Shown: piece by piece, positions 1-4,869 of the stretch | Position numbering within the stretch: the stretch's first letter is position 1 | How the letters are laid out: each line of letters begins with the position of its first letter | From: an uncultured Muribaculaceae bacterium | Lineage (GTDB): Bacteria > Bacteroidota > Bacteroidia > Bacteroidales > Muribaculaceae | NCBI GenBank assembly: GCA_910586595.1 | Contig: CAJUJB010000063.1 | Coordinates: 1-12,976 of the forward strand | Direction of reading: 5' to 3' | Length of the DNA: 12,976 nucleotides | Position numbers and translations under genes: made by a program | The notes under the pieces: model-generated | Seen by the model: the letters and a program-made list of their open reading frames with translations, nothing else | What the model was told of the DNA's origin: nothing | The model's database searches: none

Positions 1-1621
1 GCTCCAGACCCGTAACGGCAAGCGCACCGGTGCTGCCATGGTTAAGATTGCCATGGACCTCCTCCGTGCTGGCGTTATCGACGAAAAGACCGTCCTCAAA
101 CGCATGGAACCCCAGAAACTCGATGAGCTTCTCCACCCCGTATTCGACAAGGCTGCCCTCAAGCGTGCCGACGTCGTAGCCAAAGGTCTTCCCGCATCTC
201 CCGGTGCCGCTTCTGGCCAGGTAGTTTTCTCTGCTGAAGATGCTGAAGCTTGGGCAGAAAAGAAACGTAAAGTCGTTCTCGTCCGCATCGAGACTTCTCC
301 CGAAGACCTCCGCGGTATGGCTGTAGCACAGGGTATCCTTACAATGCGTGGCGGTATGACCTCTCACGCTGCCGTAGTTGCCCGTGGTATGGGTAAGTGC
401 TGCGTATCTGGTGCAGGTGAAATCAAAGTTGACTACGTTGCCAAGACCGTTGAAATGGGTGGCAAGACATACAAAGAAGGCGACTGGATTTCTCTCAACG
501 GTTCTACCGGTGAAGTATACGATGGCCAGGTTCCCACAACCGAACCCGCCCTCGACGGTGACTTCGCAGCAATCATGAACCTCGCCGACAAATTCACCAA
601 GACCCTCGTCCGCACCAACGCCGATACTCCCCGTGATGCCAAGCAGGCTCGCAAATTCGGCGCCCAGGGTATCGGTCTCTGCCGTACAGAACACATGTTC
701 TTCGAAGGCGACCGTATCAAGGCCGTACGTGAGATGATCCTTGCTTCTGACCTCGAAGGTCGTCGCAACGCTCTCGCTAAACTCCTCCCCATGCAGCGTG
801 GCGACTTCGAAGGCATCTTCGAAGCTATGGACGGTTTCGGCGTGACTATCCGTCTTCTCGATCCCCCTCTGCATGAATTCGTACCTCATCAGACCGCAAC
901 CCAGAAAGAACTCGCTGAAGAGATGGGTCTCACCCTCGAAGAGGTGAAGGCTAAGGTTGACGCTCTTGAGGAATTCAACCCCATGCTCGGTCACCGTGGC
1001 TGCCGTCTTGGCATCACCTATCCCGAGATTACCGAAATGCAGGCTCGTGCAATCATCGAGGCTGCCCTCGCATGCAAGAACCGCGGTATCGACGTTCATC
1101 CCGAAATCATGGTACCTCTGGTTGGCTCACTCAAAGAGCTCCAGAACCAGGCTGACGTTATCCACGCAACTGCAGCTAAAGTATTCGAGGAAAAAGGCGA
1201 ATCTATCCGCTACAAAGTAGGTACAATGATCGAGGTGCCCCGTGCAGCCCTCACCGCCAACGAAATCGCTGAGGTTGCCGACTTCTTCTCGTTCGGTACT
1301 AACGACCTTACTCAGATGACCTTCGGTTTCTCTCGCGACGACGCTCCCAAGTTCCTCAAGTTCTACAAGGAACATGGCGTAATCAAGACCGATCCCTTCG
1401 AGGTTCTCGATCAGGTTGGCGTTGGCCAGCTCGTTCGCATGGGCGTAGAAAAGGGCCGTGCAACCAATCCCGACCTCAAGGTTGGTATCTGCGGTGAGCA
1501 CGGTGGCGAACCTTCTTCCGTAATCTTCTGTGCTAAACTTGGCATGAACTACGTGAGCTGCTCGCCCTTCCGCGTTCCCATCGCACGCGTAGCTGCGGCG
1601 CAGGCTGCAATTGAGGATTGA
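1..1621 (+). CDS. ppdK: Pyruvate, phosphate dikinase (3' part; start lies upstream of the window)
   Basis: The enzyme interconverts pyruvate + ATP + Pi and PEP + AMP + PPi in the cytoplasm. In anaerobes it serves glycolysis or gluconeogenesis. The reading frame is open from base 2, so the gene enters from the left. About 539 codons are present; the family is usually about 900 residues, so the N-terminal ATP-grasp nucleotide-binding domain is missing from view. Visible parts are the swivelling phosphohistidine domain with GGMTSHAAVVARGMG (catalytic His codon at 365-367), then the PEP/pyruvate TIM barrel with GLCRTEHMFF, GTMIEVPRAA and FSFGTNDLTQM, and near the end CGEHGGEP (catalytic Cys codon at 1490-1492). 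The ATG at base 38 is an internal methionine, not the start. Codon use is strongly biased (CTC, CGT, AAC, GGT), unlike the small genes downstream, which suits a highly expressed metabolic gene. The stop is TGA at 1619-1621, followed by a strong terminator. Identification is secure. Confidence 0.97.
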   Translation, partial: LQTRNGKRTGAAMVKIAMDLLRAGVIDEKTVLKRMEPQKLDELLHPVFDKAALKRADVVAKGLPASPGAASGQVVFSAEDAEAWAEKKRKVVLVRIETSPEDLRGMAVAQGILTMRGGMTSHAAVVARGMGKCCVSGAGEIKVDYVAKTVEMGGKTYKEGDWISLNGSTGEVYDGQVPTTEPALDGDFAAIMNLADKFTKTLVRTNADTPRDAKQARKFGAQGIGLCRTEHMFFEGDRIKAVREMILASDLEGRRNALAKLLPMQRGDFEGIFEAMDGFGVTIRLLDPPLHEFVPHQTATQKELAEEMGLTLEEVKAKVDALEEFNPMLGHRGCRLGITYPEITEMQARAIIEAALACKNRGIDVHPEIMVPLVGSLKELQNQADVIHATAAKVFEEKGESIRYKVGTMIEVPRAALTANEIAEVADFFSFGTNDLTQMTFGFSRDDAPKFLKFYKEHGVIKTDPFEVLDQVGVGQLVRMGVEKGRATNPDLKVGICGEHGGEPSSVIFCAKLGMNYVSCSPFRVPIARVAAAQAAIED

Positions 1622-1650
1622 TCTTCTAAGCGTTAGATAATCCATATAAA

Positions 1651-1696
1651 GGTCGTAATTCACTGGATTGTGTGTCTGGGAATTACGACCTTTTTT
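1651..1696 (+). terminator. Rho-independent terminator of ppdK
   Basis: A perfect 10-bp inverted repeat (GGTCGTAATT at 1651-1660 and AATTACGACC at 1681-1690) encloses a 20-base loop and is followed directly by six T (1691-1696). It lies 29 bases after the ppdK stop and only 13 bases before the next start codon (ATG at 1710). Confidence 0.9.
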
Positions 1697-1709
1697 AATA
1701 AACGTTGCG

Positions 1710-1976
1710 ATGAAAGAGGAAATAGACTCTCACACCGGAGAAAAATGGATTGAATTGAGTCAGGAGGAAATCAAGATGGGTTTCCTTGCTCAATGTGTGG
1801 AAGCTCTGGCTGAAATGGAAGGCTGCGAGTATACGGAAATGTTCCGTCGTATGGAAGGCGCCGACATGACTATGGGATATATCTTGAAGCATTATGAACC
1901 ACTTCATACGCAAAGTTGGGAAAATGTCATAGAACAACTAAAAGAACTCCTCGCAAGGCGCGAAACTAAACAATAA
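1710..1976 (+). CDS. DUF3791-like small protein
   Basis: An 88-residue soluble protein without signal peptide or membrane segment. The middle part (MGFLAQCVEALAEMEG, then a helix-rich stretch, then ILKHYEPLHTQSWENVIEQL) has the layout of DUF3791: a helical start followed by a Y-E-x-L-H-T-Q-S box before a last amphipathic helix. Known DUF3791 genes often sit next to DUF3990 genes in short operons that look like toxin-antitoxin modules; the biochemical role is not settled. I chose the ATG at 1710. The frame extends up to a TTG at 1668, but that lies in the loop of the ppdK terminator and would add residues with no family counterpart. The stop (1974-1976) is 5 bases from the next ORF, so the genes are probably one transcript. 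No clear Shine-Dalgarno sequence is present. Family assignment is from memory of its pattern; function is unknown. Confidence 0.75.
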   Translation: MKEEIDSHTGEKWIELSQEEIKMGFLAQCVEALAEMEGCEYTEMFRRMEGADMTMGYILKHYEPLHTQSWENVIEQLKELLARRETKQ

Positions 1977-1981
1977 ACGAT

Positions 1982-2125
1982 ATGAATGGCTTTATCTCGG
2001 CAGAAGAAGCCATAAGACGGTTGAAGTATTTTAAGCCCACTAATCAGATCTGCATCCTCAATCAGCAGTTGCTCAATGATCATCTGACTTTCGTAGAATC
2101 TATTAAAATAGGAATCAATGAGTGA
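1982..2125 (+). pseudogene. 47-aa remnant of a DUF3990 protein (C-terminal tail only)
   Basis: A short ORF starting at ATG 1982, 5 bases after the DUF3791-like gene, and ending at TGA 2123-2125, where it overlaps the next gene by 8 bases. The protein begins MNGFISAEEAIRRLKYFKPT and continues NQICILNQQLL. This matches what I recall of the extreme C-terminus of DUF3990 proteins: an x-N-G-x-I-S-x-E-E-A helix, then L-K-x-x-x-P-T-(H/N)-Q-I-C, then a last helix. Full DUF3990 proteins are about 150-190 residues and belong, as I recall, to the ADP-ribosyltransferase-like fold group. The roughly 110 or more residues that would carry the fold are absent, and there is no room for them between 1976 and 1982. 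I therefore infer an in-frame deletion that left the tail with a usable ATG. It may still be translated, since spacing and overlap with its neighbours are operon-like. The alternative is an independent small protein. Confidence 0.6.
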
Positions 2126-2336
2126 AAAAGATAAGGTGCTCCACCGCATATTGACAGCCTCGCAGACTGGCACAATCGTATGCCGTATTGCCGACCTGCT
2201 GGGCATCCCCCCTTATGAAGCTTTCCGTCGGTTCATTATGAGCAAGACATACGCAAACTTCCGGAAGCCTGGCTCCGCGCTCTCAATGTGTGGAGATCCT
2301 GCTATAGTGGAAGAATTTCTCAGCGAAAACAAGTGA
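2118..2336 (+). CDS. Small DUF3791-like protein, second of the locus
   Basis: A 72-residue soluble protein. Its start codon lies inside the end of the preceding ORF (8-base overlap), which suggests translational coupling. The pattern is a helix (TGTIVCRIADLLGIPPYEAF), then RRFIMSKTYANF, then a turn and a final segment (CGDPAIVEEFLSE). This 'xxIAxxxGIxxxEAxxxFxxSxTY' layout is typical of the short DUF3791-type partners that I recall flanking DUF3990 genes in Bacteroidales and Firmicutes. In such loci a DUF3990 protein usually lies between two of these small proteins; here only the tail of the DUF3990 gene remains. No signal peptide or membrane segment is visible. Function is unknown; by analogy it could be an antitoxin or chaperone-like partner. 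The last codons overlap a possible further copy by four bases (GTGA at 2333-2336). Confidence 0.7.
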   Translation: MSEKDKVLHRILTASQTGTIVCRIADLLGIPPYEAFRRFIMSKTYANFRKPGSALSMCGDPAIVEEFLSENK

Positions 2337-2437
2337 GTTTAACCATACTACCCATTGCTGATAAGGCGTATAAACTCGTTGCCGACATGATGCGGGTCTC
2401 CCGCAATGAAAATCCCCGGCATTGCTGCCGAGGATAA
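2333..2437 (+). pseudogene. Possible truncated further copy of the small DUF3791-like family
   Basis: A 34-codon frame begins with GTG at 2333, in a GTGA overlap with the stop of the preceding gene, and ends at TAA 2435-2437. Its first 26 residues (…ILPIADKAYKLVADMMRVSRNE) line up with the helix of the neighbour at 2118-2336: KLVADMMRVSRNE against CRIADLLGIPPYE shares A-D and E and has I/V and L/M exchanges at the same spacing. After N-E the family pattern stops and the frame runs through a GC-rich hairpin to a stop, so the rest of a normal 65-75 residue protein is missing. I infer a remnant of a tandem paralogue. The match is short, and it could be chance reading through an intergenic region. 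Confidence 0.35.
2414..2433. terminator. Hairpin between converging genes, possible weak terminator
   Basis: CCCCGGCA (2414-2421) and TGCCGAGG (2426-2433) form an 8-position stem with one mismatch around a TTGC loop. A smaller hairpin (GCGGG-TCT-CCCGC) lies just before it at 2392-2404. On the minus strand the stem is followed by GATTTTC, on the plus strand by ATAATCTATTTTGGG, so the T tracts are poor on both sides. Its place between the plus-strand small genes and the minus-strand gene ending at 2461 makes a terminator role reasonable. Confidence 0.35.
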
Positions 2438-2460
2438 TCTATTTTGGGTTTAGCCTATGA

Positions 2461-2748
2461 TTACGGCTTCCTGCGGTTCGTTATATGTTGTTTGTTGACT
2501 CGATAAGTCAGTATTCCTACAAGCACAACAAATATTAGCGCACCCAAGCCCGCACAACCACGCATTATCAACATAACTTTGGTCGAGATATTCTCTATCC
2601 AGATAGTCATGGTCAGGAGAAGAATAATCACCACCGCTATAACTGCCAGCGCGACGTACTTCAACCGCCTGTTCTCAGGCAAATTGTAGAGCCGATTCAG
2701 TTCATCTCGGTCATTTAAGTACTTATCAATATTATTCTTGCCTTCCAT
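2461..2748 (-). CDS. Hypothetical two-span membrane protein, 95 aa
   Basis: Not recognised as a named family. The protein has a charged, probably helical N-terminal part (residues 1-30, rich in D/E/N/K/R), a first membrane span at about 31-51 (YVALAVIAVVIILLLTMTIW), a short loop, a second span at about 57-80, and a basic C-terminus (NRRKP). By the positive-inside rule (RR at 27-28, basic tail after 81) both ends should be cytoplasmic. The start ATG at 2746-2748 is the only good one. It is transcribed away from the 57-aa membrane protein at 2805 and converges with the small DUF3791-like cluster. The first 56 bases upstream contain no clear TAnnTTTG element. Two small divergent membrane proteins side by side may be unrelated; no function is proposed. 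Confidence 0.7.
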   Translation of the reverse strand: MEGKNNIDKYLNDRDELNRLYNLPENRRLKYVALAVIAVVIILLLTMTIWIENISTKVMLIMRGCAGLGALIFVVLVGILTYRVNKQHITNRRKP

Positions 2749-2804
2749 TGTAATTATCCGGGCTAATATTGCGTCTAATAAGTAAACTTCAAATTTTTGC
2801 TTAT

Positions 2805-2978
2805 ATGCGTCTTCCTTGGGGCTATTACGTTTTATATTTGGTAGGCAGTGCCGCCTTCCTTTGGTTTTTAGACAAATTCGAAATTATAAAGTCGAAGGCG
2901 GTACGATACTTCGTCGGCATTGTTGTCTATAACCTTATCTGCGCGGTGATTTACGAGCTCTTTCTCGCTCCGGCATAA
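2805..2978 (+). CDS. Hypothetical small membrane protein, 57 aa
   Basis: Not recognised. Two hydrophobic helices are visible: residues about 6-22 (GYYVLYLVGSAAFLWFL) and about 35-54 (RYFVGIVVYNLICAVIYELF), joined by a charged loop (DKFEIIKSKAVR). The protein is mostly membrane and could be a small integral protein or a subunit of something encoded elsewhere. I chose ATG 2805. The frame can be extended to TTG 2769, which would add MRLISKLQIFAY, but that overlaps a sequence resembling a Bacteroidales -7 element (TAATATTG at 2764-2771, one mismatch to TAnnTTTG), so the ATG is preferred. It ends 33 bases before the converging stop of the 336-aa exported protein gene. No clear ribosome binding site is visible, which is normal for this phylum. 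Confidence 0.6.
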   Translation: MRLPWGYYVLYLVGSAAFLWFLDKFEIIKSKAVRYFVGIVVYNLICAVIYELFLAPA

Positions 2979-3011
2979 CGCATTCGCACTAATCAAAGCT
3001 TCCCTGTCAAA

Positions 3012-4022
3012 TCAATAATTGTTGAAAGAATAGGCCACAAGGTAGATGTGTGTAAATTTTTCCTCGCCATTATTTCCAGCTTCGGTGTATTCCTGTTCCC
3101 TGACATCAAACGGCCAGCCGTTAGGAAGATATGAGATGCTGAAATTAGATTCTTTCGCGCACTCCTCTATGTTTACCTCGCTGTCAAAATTCTCCTCGAA
3201 ATTTTCTTTTACCGCCGGATCTTTCGCCATTTCTATCAGGGCCGCCACTAAAGCTTTAACATCAGATATAGGAATTATGGTTCTTACACCGGCTGAGATG
3301 TTATAATACCCCTCATCATCGATCTGGGCGCTTGTATATTGTGTGCTGGCATATTGGTCTTCGGTCGCATCTTCGTTTTCGAACAGTTCGCCCAGAGCAT
3401 ATGATCCTCCGTGGCAGACAAACAGATGTTCAAGGTCCTTGGTGTAACTCTGAATCAGGAGGTCGGTGTTTACATTCTTTGTGTACTCTTCAAAGTCAAT
3501 TCCCAATTCATCGAAAGTCTTCATCCATGACTGTTTCTTCAGTTCCTTAATCGCCGCCTTGAATGTATTCTTGGCTTGTTTTTTAAGTTTGTTGAGATTA
3601 TCGTATTTTACAATACGTCCATATTCATCAGTCTCAAAATTGATGGTCGTGCCTATCATTCTGTTTCCGAGCCATGATACGATTTTTTCTTGAATAGCCG
3701 CTGCATCTTTACTGAAGACGGAATCACATTGCATATCCAGAATGGTGTAGCTCATCTTATAGCCGGTCTCGGTCGAGTCGGTGACCGTAACCATTACCTG
3801 AGTAGAGAGGCCGGCGGTTTTAGTCGTGTCTCCGTCTTTGAACTTCCATTTGCTGTTTTCTATCTGGTATACAACCGTGTCATGTTTGCAAAACCAGCCT
3901 ATAACGGTTAGCATGGAGTCTTGCGGAACTTCATTATCGCTTGGCTGCTCCGCGCCCGAGCAGGGTATGACCATCCAACTTATAATTGCAGTAAGAAATA
4001 GAAATGCTAATAATTTTTTCAT
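3012..4022 (-). CDS. Exported protein of unknown function, 336 aa
   Basis: The N-terminus (MKKLLAFLFLTAIISWMVIP) is a clear signal peptide. A Cys at residue 21 follows directly (IPCSG), but the residues before it (V-I-P) are a poor lipobox, so lipoprotein and plain secreted protein are both possible. The mature part is mixed alpha/beta without internal membrane spans. It has a beta-rich N-terminal half (QVMVTVTDSTETGYKMSYTI, then GTTINFETDEYGRIVKYDN), a lysine-rich helix (LKKQAKNTFKAAIKELKKQ), an acidic stretch (FENEDATEDQ) and a final beta-rich part. The pattern 'threshold-setting strand then TDEYGRIV' is reminiscent of DUF6263-like periplasmic proteins, but I cannot confirm this. The frame stays open up to 4124. 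I chose ATG 4020-4022 because it begins the signal peptide and because a -7 promoter element sits at 4082-4089 inside the extension. It is divergent from the 76-aa membrane protein gene. Confidence 0.85.
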   Translation of the reverse strand: MKKLLAFLFLTAIISWMVIPCSGAEQPSDNEVPQDSMLTVIGWFCKHDTVVYQIENSKWKFKDGDTTKTAGLSTQVMVTVTDSTETGYKMSYTILDMQCDSVFSKDAAAIQEKIVSWLGNRMIGTTINFETDEYGRIVKYDNLNKLKKQAKNTFKAAIKELKKQSWMKTFDELGIDFEEYTKNVNTDLLIQSYTKDLEHLFVCHGGSYALGELFENEDATEDQYASTQYTSAQIDDEGYYNISAGVRTIIPISDVKALVAALIEMAKDPAVKENFEENFDSEVNIEECAKESNFSISYLPNGWPFDVREQEYTEAGNNGEEKFTHIYLVAYSFNNY

Positions 4023-4081
4023 AGTATTATTTGGTGATAATAGGTGTCTTGAATTAAGGCGATATATGGGTTTTTCGAGTG

Positions 4082-4089
4082 CAAAGATA
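4082..4089 (-). promoter_or_regulatory. Promoter -7 element for the 336-aa exported protein
   Basis: On the minus strand the sequence reads TATCTTTG, a full match to the Bacteroidales -7 consensus TAnnTTTG. It lies about 60 bases upstream of the chosen ATG, giving a 5' leader of roughly 50 bases. No good TTTG-type -33 box is visible at the expected distance. Confidence 0.65.
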
Positions 4090-4132
4090 CTAATTGTTGA
4101 CGTAAGTCTGTAATCGCATTGCAAAAAAAGAG

Positions 4133-4140
4133 TACCTTTG
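4133..4140 (+). promoter_or_regulatory. Promoter -7 element for the 76-aa membrane protein
   Basis: TACCTTTG matches the Bacteroidales TAnnTTTG consensus fully. A weak -33 candidate is TCTG at 4107-4110. Transcription would begin near 4147, just before ATG 4163. This element is back to back with the minus-strand element at 4082-4089, so the two promoters share about 60 bases. Confidence 0.65.
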
Positions 4141-4162
4141 CGTATAAGCTGCGTATTAACTA

Positions 4163-4393
4163 ATGCGGTTGAAGAATCGTATAACTCCTTTTGAATTTGC
4201 TATGAATTGGGATTGGTCAGTGATAATTGGAGCCTTAGGCGCCTTTACGGGTCTCTCGCTGGATAAGGTCTTTCGGAAGAAAATCGGTCGACCCGCTTTG
4301 AGTTACCTGTTGGCTCTTTTGGTGACGGTAGTGCTGTTCGGCATTCTCGCCTTTTTCGTCAAGAGTGTGATACAAGGCTGCCCCGTAGAATAA
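4163..4393 (+). CDS. Hypothetical two-span membrane protein, 76 aa
   Basis: Not recognised. It has a basic N-terminus, a first hydrophobic segment at about residues 17-33 (SVIIGALGAFTGLSL), a basic loop (DKVFRKKIGRP) and a second span at about 46-67 (LSYLLALLVTVVLFGILAFF), so the loop is probably cytoplasmic and both ends periplasmic. Two starts are possible: ATG 4163 (76 aa), about 16 bases after the expected transcription start, and ATG 4202 (63 aa, beginning MNWDWSV), which would leave a leader of about 55 bases, similar to that of the divergent gene. I give the longer form, but the shorter is equally credible. The gene is probably monocistronic: it has its own promoter and is followed at once by a hairpin terminator. 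Confidence 0.65.
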   Translation: MRLKNRITPFEFAMNWDWSVIIGALGAFTGLSLDKVFRKKIGRPALSYLLALLVTVVLFGILAFFVKSVIQGCPVE

Positions 4394-4396
4394 AGC

Positions 4397-4433
4397 AAGC
4401 GAGCCACGGTCAATGTCGACTGCGGCTCGCTTT
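4397..4433. terminator. Hairpin terminator between converging transcripts
   Basis: AAGCGAGCC (4397-4405) and GGCTCGCTT (4424-4432) make a perfect 9-bp stem around an 18-base loop. On the plus strand it ends in TTTGTG just after the stop of the 76-aa gene. On the minus strand it lies 20 bases after the stop of the DUF1573 gene and is followed by GCTTTATTC. The T tracts are short, but position and symmetry suggest it serves both sides. Confidence 0.6.
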
Positions 4434-4452
4434 GTGTGGGGGCTTAGAGCTT

Positions 4453-4869
4453 TTATTTTCGCTCCGGGCGCCTTATTGTGCCTTTTACAAATAGATTGAC
4501 GCGGCTGTTGGACGCGTTTGAGCGTACTTTGATTATCTTCAGGAATGGCCCGTGAGGATAGTCGCGTCCATCGTAGGTGATGTTTATCACGCCCGAATCT
4601 CCCGGTTCGATGGGAGTCCGTGTATATGATGGTGAGGTGCAGTTGCAGTCGGATACCACTCCCGTTATAGTCAGCGGGGCATCTCCAGTATTGCGGAATA
4701 TGATAGATCCGCTTTGGATAGAGTCGCCGTTGAACAGACCGAGGTCGATAGTGCGGTCTGACGGGAACTCAATTACTGCTTGCGGAGTAGAATCGGCGCT
4801 GGCAGGCATTATAGCCAGACAGAATACTAACGTAAATGCTACAAGAAGCGGTATGGCAACGTATCTCAT
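4453..4869 (-). CDS. Secreted DUF1573 domain protein, 138 aa
   Basis: A signal peptide covers residues 1-25 (hydrophobic core IPLLVAFTLVFCLAIM, likely cleavage after PASA). The rest is a single DUF1573 domain at about 33-132: an immunoglobulin-like fold related to ASPM/SPD-2/Hydin modules, with the family's hallmarks F-x-N-T-G-D-A-P-L (58-66), a C-N-C pair (75-77) in place of the usual C-G-C, P-I-E-P-G-x-S-G-V-I-x-I-x-Y-D (86-100), and a P-x-G-P-F-x-K-x-I-x-V-x-S-N box with H for the first x. DUF1573 proteins are common exported proteins in Bacteroidota; their biochemical role is not established. It is the last gene of the operon: its ATG (4867-4869) overlaps the TGA of the giant adhesin gene in an ATGA, so it is probably translated by re-initiating ribosomes. 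A hairpin terminator follows. Joint expression suggests a role at the cell surface or in assembly of the proteins encoded upstream. Confidence 0.9.
   Translation of the reverse strand: MRYVAIPLLVAFTLVFCLAIMPASADSTPQAVIEFPSDRTIDLGLFNGDSIQSGSIIFRNTGDAPLTITGVVSDCNCTSPSYTRTPIEPGDSGVINITYDGRDYPHGPFLKIIKVRSNASNSRVNLFVKGTIRRPERK
4866..4869 (-). promoter_or_regulatory. ATGA start-stop overlap (adhesin / DUF1573)
   Basis: The stop TGA of the giant gene (4866-4868) shares two bases with the ATG (4867-4869) of the DUF1573 gene. This arrangement favours termination-reinitiation and ties the two protein amounts together. Confidence 0.8.

Noticed and set aside
433..816. Minus-strand open frame inside ppdK (127 codons)
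   Set aside because: It is a shadow of the strongly biased codons of ppdK. The product is Arg/Ser/Pro-rich without domain features.
1668..1709. N-terminal extension of the DUF3791-like gene to a TTG at 1668
   Set aside because: The TTG lies in the loop of the ppdK terminator, and the added residues (MCVWELRPFLINVA) are the reading of the terminator stem and T tract, not protein-like.
2764..2771. TAATATTG as promoter of the 57-aa membrane protein
   Set aside because: It has one mismatch to TAnnTTTG and no -33 partner at a suitable distance, so it is too weak to list as a feature.
3960..4022. Confident lipoprotein call for the 336-aa protein
   Set aside because: Cys 21 follows the hydrophobic core, but V-I-P before it is a poor lipobox, so the anchoring type is left open.
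4023..4124. Upstream extension of the 336-aa exported protein
   Set aside because: It would bury the signal peptide and contains the gene's own -7 promoter element at 4082-4089.
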